The translations under genes and the position numbers were made by a program. A stretch of DNA of 64,000 nt from Streptomyces sp. NBC_01214 (GTDB taxonomy: Bacteria; Actinomycetota; Actinomycetes; Streptomycetales; Streptomycetaceae), in contig NZ_JAPEOS010000001.1 of assembly GCF_026340975.1 (NCBI RefSeq), forward strand, positions 4,621,001-4,685,000, written 5' to 3'. The notes under the pieces are model-generated. The model did no database searches. It was not told the origin of the DNA and worked only from the letters and a program-made list of their open reading frames with translations. How positions within the stretch are numbered: position 1 is the stretch's first letter; each line of letters opens with the position of its first letter. Shown here one piece after another: positions 35,380 through 45,481 of this stretch.

Positions 35380-35671
35380 ACGTACCTCCAGCACTCGCTG
35401 CGGCGATGACGGCCAACGCGCACCGCCCATGATCCCCTCCGGGCGGGCCGCGGCACCAGAGGTGCGGGGGAGCGGCGCGGTGGGCCGTCGGTGCACCTGA
35501 GAATCGGCTGTGAGTCGGGGCGGCGGCACTCACGACTCTTGCGTGAAAAGCGAACAACAGCAAAAGTGAGGGTGAACGAGGTACCCGTCGTTGCCGCTGA
35601 GCGCACCGCTCCTGCCCGGGACGTTCGGCCGACCGGCTGCAGCGCACCGGCACCCCACACCGAGGTCGTAC

Positions 35672-37474
35672 ATGCAGGGTGTTCACCGCATTCTCCTGCC
35701 CGCCGGGCTGCGCAAACTCGCCCGAACGCTGCGTCGCCCCGGGGGCGTTCCGCCGCAGCCAGGTCCCGCCGGGCGGGAGCGCATCGGCGGCAGGATCCCT
35801 CCGTCCAGCGGGCTCACCTCCCGCGAGGAGGAGCTGCTGGCGACCGTGCCCGGCCTGATCCGGCACTGTGGTCGACTCGTGACCGTACGCGACGACCTGC
35901 TCCCCGCCGATGCCCGTACCGCCAGTCTCCGGTCGGTCGCCGAGGCCCTGGAGGGCGCGGCCGTCCCCTACGGGCTGGTCCCCGACGGGGAGCTCGTCCA
36001 CCGGGTGGCCATTGCGCCGGGCGACCGGGCCGCGGCGCTGAAGGCCTGCGCCGTCGCCTTTACGGGGCTCCCCGTCTACGCGCGCCTGCTCACCGCTGAC
36101 GGTGACGCCGGGGACGTGCTCGCCGAGGACCTCCCGACGGCGGTGGAGTCCGCCGAAACTGCCGGGGGCAAGGACGGGAGGGGGGCGGCGCACACCGCTC
36201 GCGTGCGGGCCGTACGCATCCACCGGCCGGTCATCACGTCGGGCCGGACCCTGACGTACGGCCGCGAGAGCGGCTGTGACCTGGAGTTCTGGGAGGTCCC
36301 CGACTCCGGCGAGGGCGCGCTCGCCGTGCTGCGCGAGACCCCGTACGGCTGGTGGGTGCCTTCCCTCGCCGCCTCCACCACCCGCCGCATCGACGACCGG
36401 GAGTACCCCGTAGTCGACTGCTTCTCGAGCCGCTTCCCCGATGACATCGACTTCCCGATCGACGCGGTGATCACTTGGGTGGACGCGGCCGACCCCGCCT
36501 GGCGCCGCCGTCGGGACCGGGCGGCGAAGGCGGAGGGCGGTTCAGGTCACCCCTCTGGGATCGACGACACCGCCGGGATCGACCTCGCCGAGAACCGCTA
36601 CCGCGACCGCGGCGAGCTCCGCTACTGCCTGCGCTCCATCGCCGCCTACGCACCCTGGGTCCGGCGCATCTTCCTGGTCACCGACGACCAGGCTCCGGCC
36701 TGGCTCGCGGCCGACCATCCGCACATCACGGTCATCGACCATCGCGAGCTGTCCACGGAACCGACGGCCCCCGAGGTGTTCAACTCCCACGCCATCGAGA
36801 GCCGACTGCACCACATCCCCGGCCTGGCCGAGCACTTCCTCTACTTCAACGACGACATCTTCCTCGGCCGGCCCCAGCGCCCGCAGAACTACTTCCTGCC
36901 CTCCGGACTGCCCAAGGTCTTCCACGACCGGCGGGCGGTGGACCCGGGCAGCCGGGCCGGGGACGACGTGTTCACCTCGTCCCAGAAGGTGACCCGGCAG
37001 GCCGTGGAGGAGGCCGTCGGTCGCACGTATCCCCACATCCTGGCGCACACCCCGTACCCCCTCACCCGGTCCGCCTTCACCCGCGTCGAGGAACTGCTGC
37101 CCGGTCGGCTCGCCGCCACCGCCCGCTCCGTCTTCCGCAGCGCCGAGGACCTCGCCCCCGTCACCCTCGCCGCCCACCTGGCGCTCGCCGAGGGACTTGC
37201 CGTCGAGGGCGACCTCGCGCACACCTACGTGAGCACCGCGCACCGCGCCGAGATCGAGCGGCTGCCGGACCTGGCCGCCGAGCGCGGCCACGACGCCTTC
37301 TGCCTCGCGGACGACGAGGACCCGGACGGACGTGACGAGGGCGGAGCCGGAGGCGAACTGTCGGCGACGCAGCAGCACCACGTCGTCGCGGCCTTTCTGG
37401 AGGCCTACTTCCCGGTGCCCTCTGCGTTCGAGCAGCAGCCGGCCCCGTCCGGGACCGAGCCCGCCCGGGGATGA
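35672..37474 (+). CDS. Stealth-family hexose/HexNAc-1-phosphotransferase
   Basis: 600 residues from ATG 35672 (GAGG six bases upstream; a TTG at 35591 is possible). Stealth proteins link sugars through phosphodiesters in capsule or wall polysaccharides. Conserved regions are visible: CR1 DFPIDAVITWVDAADPAW (about residue 259 on), CR2 RYRDRGELRYCLRSIAAYAP with IFLVTDDQ, CR3 FNSHAIESRLHHIPGLAEHF with YFNDDIFLG, and CR4 near HILAHTPYPLTRS. The N-terminal 250 residues are a less conserved domain. Substrate sugar unknown; adjacent genes do not form a polysaccharide cluster. Confidence 0.92.
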   Translation: MQGVHRILLPAGLRKLARTLRRPGGVPPQPGPAGRERIGGRIPPSSGLTSREEELLATVPGLIRHCGRLVTVRDDLLPADARTASLRSVAEALEGAAVPYGLVPDGELVHRVAIAPGDRAAALKACAVAFTGLPVYARLLTADGDAGDVLAEDLPTAVESAETAGGKDGRGAAHTARVRAVRIHRPVITSGRTLTYGRESGCDLEFWEVPDSGEGALAVLRETPYGWWVPSLAASTTRRIDDREYPVVDCFSSRFPDDIDFPIDAVITWVDAADPAWRRRRDRAAKAEGGSGHPSGIDDTAGIDLAENRYRDRGELRYCLRSIAAYAPWVRRIFLVTDDQAPAWLAADHPHITVIDHRELSTEPTAPEVFNSHAIESRLHHIPGLAEHFLYFNDDIFLGRPQRPQNYFLPSGLPKVFHDRRAVDPGSRAGDDVFTSSQKVTRQAVEEAVGRTYPHILAHTPYPLTRSAFTRVEELLPGRLAATARSVFRSAEDLAPVTLAAHLALAEGLAVEGDLAHTYVSTAHRAEIERLPDLAAERGHDAFCLADDEDPDGRDEGGAGGELSATQQHHVVAAFLEAYFPVPSAFEQQPAPSGTEPARG

Positions 37475-37693
37475 CGTTTTTGCCCCGGCCGCCACGCCCG
37501 GCCTTCGCCGGAGGCAACGGCGCGGGTCGGATCCGGGCCGCGCGGGGCGGCCGCGCCCCGCCGAGCGGGCCCCCGCCACCTGCTGTTCTGTGGACCTCGG
37601 TCCGGAGGAATCCCTTCCGCATATCCACGGCGGGCCCGGGCAGACGCTGACCACCGAGCGGTGACACCGGACGACGAAGCGATGGGCGATTGC

Positions 37694-38839
37694 ATGCGAA
37701 GCGTGGGCGTGGAGGAAGAGCTGCTGTTGGCGGACGCGGACAGCGGGGAGCCGCTGGCCGTGTCGGGAGCCGTGCTCGCCGCAGCTGACCGCGCCGCAAC
37801 CGCCGGTGCCGCGGACGGCAAGGATTCCGGCCACACCTTCGAGGCGGAGCTCCAGGAGGAGCAGGTCGAGTTCGGCACGAGACCGGTGACGGAGATGGGC
37901 GAACTGCAGGAGGAGATCCTCCGCTGGCGCGCCGAGGCGGCCCGGCACGCCGCGGCGGCCGGTGCGGTCGTCGCCGCGCTCGGCACCTCACCGTTGGCCG
38001 TCCGCCCCTCGATGTCCCCCGGACACCGCTACGAGTGGGTGTCGCGGCAGTTCGGCATGACCGCCCAGGAGCAGCTGACCTGCGGCTGCCACGTCCACGT
38101 GTCCGTGGAGTCGGACGAGGAGGGGGTGGCCGTGCTGGACCGCATCAGGCTCTGGCTGCCCGTACTGACCGCGATGAGCGCGAATTCCCCGTTCTGGCAG
38201 GGCGAGGACACCGGGTACGGCAGCTACCGCAGCCGGGTCTGGAACCGGCTGCCGGCAGCCGGGCCGGTGGACGTCTTCGGCTCGGCTGACCGCTACCACG
38301 CGGAGGTGCGGGCCATGGTCGAGTCGGGCGTGCTGCGCGACAAGGGGATGATCTGGTTCGACGCGCGGCTGTCCGCCTCCTACCCGACGGTTGAGGTCAG
38401 GGTGGCGGACGTGTGCCTCGACGCGTCGACCCCCGTCCTGCTGGCGGCCCTCGTGCGCGCCCTGGTGGAGACCGCGGCCCGGGAGTGGCGGGCCGGTGAA
38501 CCCCCGGCCAGGGTCAGCACCGGCCTGCTCCGACTCGCGTCGTGGCAGGCGGGCCGCTCGGGGCTGGACGGTCCGCTGTTGCACCCCGAAACGCTGCGGG
38601 AGGCCGCGCCCGAGGCCGCAGTCGACGCGCTGTACCGGCACGTCGGCGACGCCCTGGTCGACTCCGGCGACGAGGAGTTCGTGCGGGCCGCGATCGCCCG
38701 CCTCCTGGAGCACGGGAACGGCGCGCGCGTCCAGCGGAGCCTGCTGCGGTCGGAGGGGGACCTGGCCTCGGTCGTCCGGCACTGTGCCGGCCGGACCACG
38801 GCCGGCGTCGACCGGGCGGCCCGGGGCGTGGTGCGCTGA
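37694..38839 (+). CDS. YbdK/GCS2 carboxylate-amine ligase (glutamate-cysteine ligase-like)
   Basis: 381 residues of the GCS2 family, which makes gamma-glutamyl amides with ATP. Signature MRSVGVEEELLLADADSGEPL opens the protein; metal-binding and substrate motifs follow (EAELQEEQVEFGT, TCGCHVHVSVESDEEGV, SANSPFWQGEDTGYGSYRS, PTVEVRVADVC). YbdK of E. coli is a weak gamma-glutamylcysteine ligase; actinomycete relatives may serve ergothioneine or other pathways, but no egt genes are here. Two starts upstream (37661 GTG, 37682 ATG) are possible; ATG 37694 gives the family N-terminus. Confidence 0.9.
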   Translation: MRSVGVEEELLLADADSGEPLAVSGAVLAAADRAATAGAADGKDSGHTFEAELQEEQVEFGTRPVTEMGELQEEILRWRAEAARHAAAAGAVVAALGTSPLAVRPSMSPGHRYEWVSRQFGMTAQEQLTCGCHVHVSVESDEEGVAVLDRIRLWLPVLTAMSANSPFWQGEDTGYGSYRSRVWNRLPAAGPVDVFGSADRYHAEVRAMVESGVLRDKGMIWFDARLSASYPTVEVRVADVCLDASTPVLLAALVRALVETAAREWRAGEPPARVSTGLLRLASWQAGRSGLDGPLLHPETLREAAPEAAVDALYRHVGDALVDSGDEEFVRAAIARLLEHGNGARVQRSLLRSEGDLASVVRHCAGRTTAGVDRAARGVVR

Positions 38840-39238
38840 CGAGGAGCGGGCCGCGGGGGCGGTGCGGGCGACCTCCCGGGCCTGCCCGAAGATCAACTGG
38901 CCGAACTCAAGGACGGCTTGGGGCGCGGGTCCGTCCGGTGGCGTTCATAGCCGACGGAACGGGCGCCTCCGCGAGGGTGTGATCACAGGTGAGCCTTTTC
39001 GGTCAGGATGGAACCAGTTACTCAGGGTAAGGCGGGTCGCTCGGCTCCTCAGCGTGTCCCCCTGTCCCCCCTTGTCTCGCCTGTCCCTTGCGTCACATGG
39101 AATCGGCAGCAATTAACGCGGCTGTACCCAGGACAGTGCGCAAGATTTCCCGACCTGTGTCCGTGCGGCCGCAAAACAAGTCCGAAAGTGACAGGTTTGC
39201 TTTGACTCTTGAGCGATGGATCCGTGAATGTCGTTCAC
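38840..39238 (+). other. Intergenic region before the peptide-synthetase locus
   Basis: About 400 bases without a gene, GC falling toward the right. It contains pyrimidine-rich runs near 39056-39090 and a TTGACT at 39202-39207 that may be the -35 of the MFS promoter, with no clear -10. AGGTGAGCCT at 38987-38996 matches half of a DtxR-type iron box only. Confidence 0.45.
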
Positions 39239-40585
39239 ATGTCCGACACATCTCGAGCCGCCACCGGTGGCCCTATGCGCTTGCGCGACTTCCGACTGTT
39301 ACTCGCGGGAGCCGCCACCGGACAGTTCGGTGCACAGGTGACACTGGTGGCGCTGCCTCTCGTGGCCGTCCTCGAACTCGACGCCCCCGCCTTCCAAGTG
39401 GGCCTGCTGACCGCCGCGGAGACCGCCGCCTTCCTCCTCGTCGGGCTGCCCGCCGGGGCACTCACCGACCGCATGCGCAAGCGGCCCCTGATGATCCGTG
39501 CGGACCTGGTGCGCGCCGTCGCCATGGCCAGCATCCCCGCTGCCGCGCTCGCGGACGTCCTGACCATGGCCCAGCTGTACGCCGTCGCGCTCGTGACCGG
39601 CGTGGCGACCGTGTTCTTCGACGTCGCCCACCAGAGCTACCTGCCGCAGATCCTGCCCCGTGACCAACTCGTGGCCGGCAACGGCGCCCTGGAGACCGTC
39701 CGTTCCACCGCCCAGGTGACCGGCCCCGGCATCGGCGGCGGACTGGTCCAGCTCGTCGGAGCACAGTTCGCGGTCATCGTCGACGCCATCGGCTACGTGC
39801 TCTCCGCCCTCTTCCTCCTGCGCATCGAGCGGACCGAGGAGGCGCCCGAGCCCGCTGCTGCCGGGGGCTCCCTGCGCAAGGAGATCGGCGAGGGCCTCCG
39901 CTTCGTCTTCGGCCATCCGCTGCTGCGTGTCATCGCCCTCACGACCGGCCTCGCCAACTTCTCCACGGCGGTCCTCATGGCGACACAGACCGTGCACCTG
40001 GTCCGCGTCGTCGGCCTGGAGGCCGGCGGGCTCGGGTTGGTGCTGTCCGCGTCGGCCGTAGGAGGGCTCCTGGGTGCGCTGTGCGCCGGACGCATCGCCG
40101 CCCGGCTGGGGCAAGGCCGGGTCATCCTCCTGTCCCTCCTCGTGACCGGCCCGTTCGCACTGCTGTGGCCCCTGTCCGGGCACGGCGTCGCCGGGGCGGT
40201 CCTCTTCGCCGCCGGATCGGCGGTCGTCTCCTTCGGCGCCGTCGTCTACAACGTCGCCCAGGTCAGCTTCCGCCAGGGAATGTGCCCACCACGGCTGCTC
40301 GGCCGGATGAACGCCACCCTGCGCTTCCTCATGTGGGGCACCTTGCCGCTGGGCGCGCTCCTCGGCGGAGCCCTCGCCCAGTCCTACGGGTCGCGCACGG
40401 CACTCGCCTGGTGCGCCGTCGGCATCCTCGCCGTACCACTGCCGCTGGTGTTCTCCCCGCTGCGCCGGATGCGGGACCTGCCCGGTCCGCCGGACGACGG
40501 CGGCGGCGCCGACGCCGCCCACGGGACACCGCGGGACACCTCCGCCGGAGGCGACGAACGGCCGGCCCCCGCACCCACCGCCTGA
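39239..40585 (+). CDS. MFS transporter, EntS-like exporter family
   Basis: 448 residues with about 12 hydrophobic segments. The signature between helices 2 and 3, GLPAGALTDRMRKRPLMIRADL, is the MFS motif A; the protein has the form of the MFS_3 (EntS/TMS) exporters that release siderophores and peptides. It opens the peptide-synthetase locus and is 104 bases upstream of the lone condensation gene, so export of the peptide product is the likely role. The C-terminal tail is Gly/Ala/Asp-rich. ATG 39239 lacks a good ribosome site; GTG 39224 is also in frame. Confidence 0.87.
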   Translation: MSDTSRAATGGPMRLRDFRLLLAGAATGQFGAQVTLVALPLVAVLELDAPAFQVGLLTAAETAAFLLVGLPAGALTDRMRKRPLMIRADLVRAVAMASIPAAALADVLTMAQLYAVALVTGVATVFFDVAHQSYLPQILPRDQLVAGNGALETVRSTAQVTGPGIGGGLVQLVGAQFAVIVDAIGYVLSALFLLRIERTEEAPEPAAAGGSLRKEIGEGLRFVFGHPLLRVIALTTGLANFSTAVLMATQTVHLVRVVGLEAGGLGLVLSASAVGGLLGALCAGRIAARLGQGRVILLSLLVTGPFALLWPLSGHGVAGAVLFAAGSAVVSFGAVVYNVAQVSFRQGMCPPRLLGRMNATLRFLMWGTLPLGALLGGALAQSYGSRTALAWCAVGILAVPLPLVFSPLRRMRDLPGPPDDGGGADAAHGTPRDTSAGGDERPAPAPTA

Positions 40586-40689
40586 CCACCGCCCGACCAC
40601 CGTTCGGCAAGCGGGGACGACCCCTACGCGCGCACCGCGCCCGCCGCCACACCGTTCCGCGTGACCGCGGCCACGACGAAGAGGACCAC

Positions 40690-41979
40690 GTGCTCAGCAT
40701 TTCGAGTCAGTACCTGGCCCGCTACCGGCGCCTCGCCGGCGACCGGTCCGACACCCTGCTGCCGGTCACCGGAGCACAGCGCCGCTTCCTTCTGGTGCGT
40801 TCGCTGGACCCGTCGGGACGCCCCGACGTGGTGCCGATGTTCTTCGCGTTCCCGTCCGGAACCATCGACCCCGAACGCCTGCGGGCAGCGGCATCCAGGC
40901 TCGCCGCACGGCACACCGCCCTGCGCTCGCGGCCCGACGTCGTCCGCGGCACACCCGTCCTGCGCGTCGCCGATCCGGACGTCACCGTGACCCGGTCGAC
41001 CCTCGTACCGGGGGAGTCGCCCGCCGACGGGCTCCGTCGCGCGCTGGCCTCCTGGGACGCGCAGGGTCCCCCCATGCGGCTCTTCCTCGTACACGACGAG
41101 CAGCGCGAGGAGGACATCCTCGCCGTCGCCCTGGACCACGCCGTCTGCGACGGCCGTTCACTGGCGCGGATCGTCGACGAACTCGGCGCGGCGTACGGCG
41201 AGGAAGCCCCCGGATCCCAGGTGGAACCGGAGGAGACGGAAGCCGAACTCGCCGCCTACCGGGACGCGGTCCTCAGTCAACTCGCCGCCGAGGAAAGGGC
41301 GGAGACGCCCGAGGCGGCCGCGTACTGGGCGGACCGGCTGCGCGCGCTGCGCGCCCACGCTCCGGCCCCCCGTCCGGCACGCGTGCCCGAGGGCGCATGG
41401 CCCAGCGGTGCCGCGCAGGCCCGGCTGCCCGCGCACGACGGTGGCGTGTCCTTCCCCGGGCTGCTCGACGCCTGCCGCTCCGCGGCCCGCGAACTGTACG
41501 GCCCCGGCCTCGCGGTCCCGCTCGGCTACCCGTGGGGCGGCCGTCCCACGGGAGCGGAGCCGGTCGTCGGCTGCTTCCTCAACACCCTCGTCTTCCCGAC
41601 CTACACCGGCCACGGACCCGGCCCGGAGGTGACGGCCGACGCGTGGTGGGACGACCTCGACCGGGCAGACGTACCGTTCGACGCGGTCGTGACCGCGGCG
41701 CGGGCCGCCGGCTCGGCCTGGACGGGAGGCCTCGACGGACTGCTCACCGTGGACGACGACAGCCGTCGCCCACCCCTGACGCTCGCCGGTGTCGAGGGAC
41801 GGGAAGTCCACGTCGACGGCAGACCGGTACGCGGCCCCTTCGCCGTCTCCGTCACCCAGGGAGCGGAGATCCGCGTGCAGATGGCGTGGGACCGGGCGGT
41901 GTTCGACGACGGGGCCGCGCACCGGGCCTTCGACGCGCTCACCCACGCGCTGCGCCCCTCGGAGCACACCGCGCAGTGA
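40690..41979 (+). CDS. Stand-alone NRPS condensation-like protein
   Basis: 429 residues covering a single condensation (C) fold: LPVTGAQRRFLLVRSL (C1), LAARHTALRSR (C2), ALDHAVCDGRSL (C3), GPGLAVPLGYPWGGRP (C4-like) and VGCFLNTLVFPT (C5). The C3 motif HHxxxDG reads DHAVCDG: the second, catalytic histidine and the aspartate are kept, the first histidine is replaced by Asp. It may condense two carrier-bound substrates in trans or be a modified acyltransferase. GTG 40690 follows GAGG. Followed by the 322-base C-rich gap and the C-A-T gene. Confidence 0.85.
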   Translation: MLSISSQYLARYRRLAGDRSDTLLPVTGAQRRFLLVRSLDPSGRPDVVPMFFAFPSGTIDPERLRAAASRLAARHTALRSRPDVVRGTPVLRVADPDVTVTRSTLVPGESPADGLRRALASWDAQGPPMRLFLVHDEQREEDILAVALDHAVCDGRSLARIVDELGAAYGEEAPGSQVEPEETEAELAAYRDAVLSQLAAEERAETPEAAAYWADRLRALRAHAPAPRPARVPEGAWPSGAAQARLPAHDGGVSFPGLLDACRSAARELYGPGLAVPLGYPWGGRPTGAEPVVGCFLNTLVFPTYTGHGPGPEVTADAWWDDLDRADVPFDAVVTAARAAGSAWTGGLDGLLTVDDDSRRPPLTLAGVEGREVHVDGRPVRGPFAVSVTQGAEIRVQMAWDRAVFDDGAAHRAFDALTHALRPSEHTAQ

Positions 41980-42301
41980 CCCCGCCGCCCGGAGGCCGCC
42001 GAAGGCTCCGGGAACGACGCGCACCCGCGCCCTCCCGCCACCCCGCTCGACCGCAGCGCCCCCCGGCGCACCACCGACCCGCGGCCACCGCGCACCGGGT
42101 GTCCACGCGCAACCGCAGCGTCCGGCACCCGGTACCGCAGCGCATCCCGCGCCGCCGCGCACCCCGACCCCCCCCCACGGCATCCCCCCACGGCCCCCCA
42201 CGTGGAACGCGGCACCGCGCGACCCGCGACGCCGCCCGCACGACCACCGGACACGACCGTGACCGGTACGGAGACCGACCCGACAACCTCAGGGATCGCC
42301 C
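41980..42301 (+). other. Cytosine-rich gap between condensation and C-A-T genes
   Basis: 322 bases with no gene, extremely C-biased on the plus strand, including a C9 run at 42168-42176 followed by two C6 runs. Such unstructured C-over-G RNA is the substrate of Rho, so transcription could be attenuated here, separating the exporter/condensation part from the synthetases. No promoter boxes were identified. Confidence 0.5.
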
Positions 42302-45300
42302 ATGCTTCCCCTCTCCTCCTCGCAGGAGATCGTCTGGCTGCACGAGCAGATGCAGCCCGGCAGTCGCGCCTACAACTTCACCGCTTCGCTGGACCTGTGG
42401 GGCACCCTCGACACCGGGGCGCTGCGCCGGGGACTCGACGCGACCTTGGCACGCCACCCCGGCCTGCGGCTCGAACTCGTCGCCTCCACCGGATCCGTAC
42501 CGGCGCAGCGGGTCGCGCGGCAGTGTGCACCGCGACTGCGCACGGTCGACCTCAGCACCGAGGAGGACCCCGAGGCGGCCTTCGCCCGTCTCCTGCGCAC
42601 CGAGGCCGAAACACCGCTCGACACCTTCGAGGCACCGCTCATCCGCTGGACGCTCGTGCGACTGGCCGAGCGCCACCACCGGCTGGTCCACGTCGAGCAC
42701 CACCTGATCCATGACGGCCACTCCTTCGCGATCCTGCTCGACGACGTCTTCCGCGTCTACCGCGCCCACGTCCTCGGCGAGACCCTGGAGCTCCCGCCCG
42801 CATCCTCGTACGCGGACCACGTCCAGGAGCGGGCCGAAGCCGCGTACGCCCCCGAATCGCTCGACTTCTGGCGGGCCGAACTGCGCGACCAGCAGCACGA
42901 CCTGCCGCTGCCCGGCCTGACCCGCCCCGGTGCCCGCCGCGATCACCACGGCGGACAGCTGCGCCAGACGATCGGCGCCGATCTCGCCGAACGCCTGCGC
43001 GCGCACGCCCGTGCACGCGGACTGACCCCCTTCTCCACGCTCCTCGGGCTGTTCGCGGAACTCCTGCGCCGGCACAGCGGCCGCTCCCGCATGGTCATCG
43101 GCACCGCCGTCGGCAACCGCCCCCTCGGCTACGAGGACGCCGTGGGCATGTTCGTCAACACCATCCCGCTGCCGCTCGCCCTGGATGGCGCGGCCCCCGC
43201 CCAGGACGCCATGGACGAGGTCACCGACACCCTCATCCGGGCCCTGCCGCACCAGGACGTACCGGTCCAGGAGCTGACCCGGGCGCTCGGCATGCACACC
43301 TCCGGCGCCGACAACCCGCTCTTCTCGGTCATGTTCAGCGCCCACGACGCACCGCTGCCCGAGATCGACGTGCCCGGTCTCGACATCACCCTCTTCGAGG
43401 GCTTCAACACCGGAACCACCCGCTTCGACCTCGACGTGGTCCTGCTCCCGGACGACCGGCGCGGCGTCACCCCGCGCCACGGCTCGCCCGGTATGACGCT
43501 GGTCTGGGACTACGACATGGACCTGTTCGGCGAAGACGTCGCCCGGCTGGTCTCCGGCCGCTTCCTGGGCCTGCTGCGCGCCTACCTCGACAGCCCCGAG
43601 ACCGCGCTGGCCGACCTGGAACCGACCGTGGTGGAGCCGGCCGCCGAGCCCGTGCCCGTCCCCGCCGACCGCGATCCGCTGGATCCCGTGGCCGCGCACC
43701 ACCCGTCGCAGCCGGCCCTGCTGTGCGGCGCCCGCCGCCTCACCTACGGCGAACTCGACGACCTCGTCGGCTCGCTCGCCGAGCGACTGCGCGCCGCCGG
43801 TGTGACTGCCGGTCGGCCGGTCGCCGTGGTCCTGCCCAGGGGGACCGACTCGCTCGTCGCCCTGCTCGCCTGCCTGCGGACCGGCGCCGTCTACTGCCCG
43901 CTGTCCCCGTCCGATCCGCCGGCCCGCCTCGGCCTGCTGCTGGAACGGCTCGCCCCCGCGCTCGTCCTCATCGGCGACGGCACCCCGGACCTGCCGGAAG
44001 CACTGCCGACGGCCCGGATCGACGCCCCGGTACTGCCCGCCGCGCACGGAACCGCCGAACTCCCCGGCACCGCGTACGTCATCCACACCTCCGGCTCCAC
44101 CGGCACGCCGAAGCCCGTCGCCGTCGGCCCCGAGGCGCTGGTGCACCACATGACGGCGGCCGCCGACCGGTTCGGCCTCACCACCTCGGACCGGGTCCTG
44201 ATGTTCGCCCAGCCGTCCTTCGACGTGGCGCTCGAGGAGGTGCTGCCGACCCTGCACGCCGGTGCGTGCCTGGTCCTGCCCGAGCACGAGGTGCCCACGG
44301 GCGCGGAGCTCGCCGCACTGCTGGCGTCCGCCCGGGTCACCGTCGCCAACCTGCCCACCAGCTACTTCCTCGCCACCCGCGAGGACCTGCGTCCCGCACT
44401 GCGGGACGAGAGCTGGGCGCCCAGGCTCCTGGTCCTCGGCGGCGAGCGGCTTCCCGTGGAGGCACTGCGCGGCGTCCTCGCCGACACCGACGCCGCCGTG
44501 CTCAACGCGTACGGCGTCACGGAGGCGGCCATCAGCTCGACCGTCCACGAGATCTCCCGCGACGCCCTCGCCGAGGGATCCGAGATCCCCCTCGGCACCG
44601 AACTCCCGGGCGAGCGGGTCCACGTCCTGGACGCCCACCACCGCCCGCTGCCGTCCGGCGCGGTCGGTGAACTCGCCGTCGCCGGACCCGGCCTCGCCCA
44701 GGGCTACGCGGGCAACGCGGAGGCGACGGCCGCCCGGTTCGTCCACGTCGACGCACTCGACGGACAGCGCGTCTACCTCACCGGAGACCTCGGCTACCGC
44801 GGTCTGGACGGCCTGCTGTACTTCCTCGGGCGGCGCGACCACCAGATCAAGCTGCGCGGTCACCGCATCGAGCTGGAGGAGATCGAGGCGGCCGCGTCCG
44901 CGGTGCTGGGCGGCCGGTCCTGCGCCGTCGTACTGGACCGGGAGGGCCCCGGCGCGCCCCGGCTCGTCGGCTTCCTCGAAGACGGCGCCGACGGCGCGGC
45001 CTTCGACGAAAAGGCACTGCACGCCGAGCTGAGCCGACGCCTGCCCGGCCCCCTCGTGCCCGCCCGATGGGCCCGGCTGGACAGCATGCCGACCCTCGCC
45101 GGCGGCAAGCCCGACCGTACGGCACTGTCCCGCCGGGCGGCGGCGCTCGACCCCGACGACGCCGCTACGCCCGAGCCCGGAACCGGCCACGAGCCTCGGA
45201 TCGGCTCCGAGCCCGGGCCCGCCGGCACCACCGACGTCTCCGACGATCCGATGACGGCCCTGCTCACCGAAGGCTGGCGCACGGTCCTCGGCCACAGCCG

Positions 45301-45481
45301 ATTCGACGCCCGCTCCCACTTCTTCCACAGCGGGGGCCACTCCCTGCTCGCGGCCGAGCTGGCCGCCTGGCTGGAGCCCCGGCTGGGCACGCGCCCGCCG
45401 CTGAAGGTGCTCTTCCGCAACCCCGTGCTCGCCGACCAGGCCGATGCCCTCGCCACCACCGCCCTTTCCACGGAGTCGTGA
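42302..45481 (+). CDS. NRPS module: condensation, adenylation, carrier (C-A-T)
   Basis: 1059 residues. C domain about 1-420 with HHLIHDG intact (from residue 133); A domain about 455-930 with HTSGSTGTPKP (A3), NAYGVTEAAIS (A5), YLTGDLGYRG (A7), FLGRRDHQIKLRGHRIE (A8) and AGGKPDRTAL (A10 lysine); T domain with SGGHSLL, phosphopantetheine serine S1014. The pocket read by eye is about D-V-E-N-V-G-A-I-S, nearest to the ornithine-type code DMENLGLINK; substrate prediction is weak. Its start codon is preceded only by a GGGA-type site. TGA overlaps the next ATG by one base. Confidence 0.94.
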   Translation: MLPLSSSQEIVWLHEQMQPGSRAYNFTASLDLWGTLDTGALRRGLDATLARHPGLRLELVASTGSVPAQRVARQCAPRLRTVDLSTEEDPEAAFARLLRTEAETPLDTFEAPLIRWTLVRLAERHHRLVHVEHHLIHDGHSFAILLDDVFRVYRAHVLGETLELPPASSYADHVQERAEAAYAPESLDFWRAELRDQQHDLPLPGLTRPGARRDHHGGQLRQTIGADLAERLRAHARARGLTPFSTLLGLFAELLRRHSGRSRMVIGTAVGNRPLGYEDAVGMFVNTIPLPLALDGAAPAQDAMDEVTDTLIRALPHQDVPVQELTRALGMHTSGADNPLFSVMFSAHDAPLPEIDVPGLDITLFEGFNTGTTRFDLDVVLLPDDRRGVTPRHGSPGMTLVWDYDMDLFGEDVARLVSGRFLGLLRAYLDSPETALADLEPTVVEPAAEPVPVPADRDPLDPVAAHHPSQPALLCGARRLTYGELDDLVGSLAERLRAAGVTAGRPVAVVLPRGTDSLVALLACLRTGAVYCPLSPSDPPARLGLLLERLAPALVLIGDGTPDLPEALPTARIDAPVLPAAHGTAELPGTAYVIHTSGSTGTPKPVAVGPEALVHHMTAAADRFGLTTSDRVLMFAQPSFDVALEEVLPTLHAGACLVLPEHEVPTGAELAALLASARVTVANLPTSYFLATREDLRPALRDESWAPRLLVLGGERLPVEALRGVLADTDAAVLNAYGVTEAAISSTVHEISRDALAEGSEIPLGTELPGERVHVLDAHHRPLPSGAVGELAVAGPGLAQGYAGNAEATAARFVHVDALDGQRVYLTGDLGYRGLDGLLYFLGRRDHQIKLRGHRIELEEIEAAASAVLGGRSCAVVLDREGPGAPRLVGFLEDGADGAAFDEKALHAELSRRLPGPLVPARWARLDSMPTLAGGKPDRTALSRRAAALDPDDAATPEPGTGHEPRIGSEPGPAGTTDVSDDPMTALLTEGWRTVLGHSRFDARSHFFHSGGHSLLAAELAAWLEPRLGTRPPLKVLFRNPVLADQADALATTALSTES

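Noticed and set aside
38987..38996. Iron-box (DtxR/DmdR-type) site near the peptide-synthetase promoter
   Set aside because: Only one half-site (AGGTGAGCCT) matches; the other half has no similarity.
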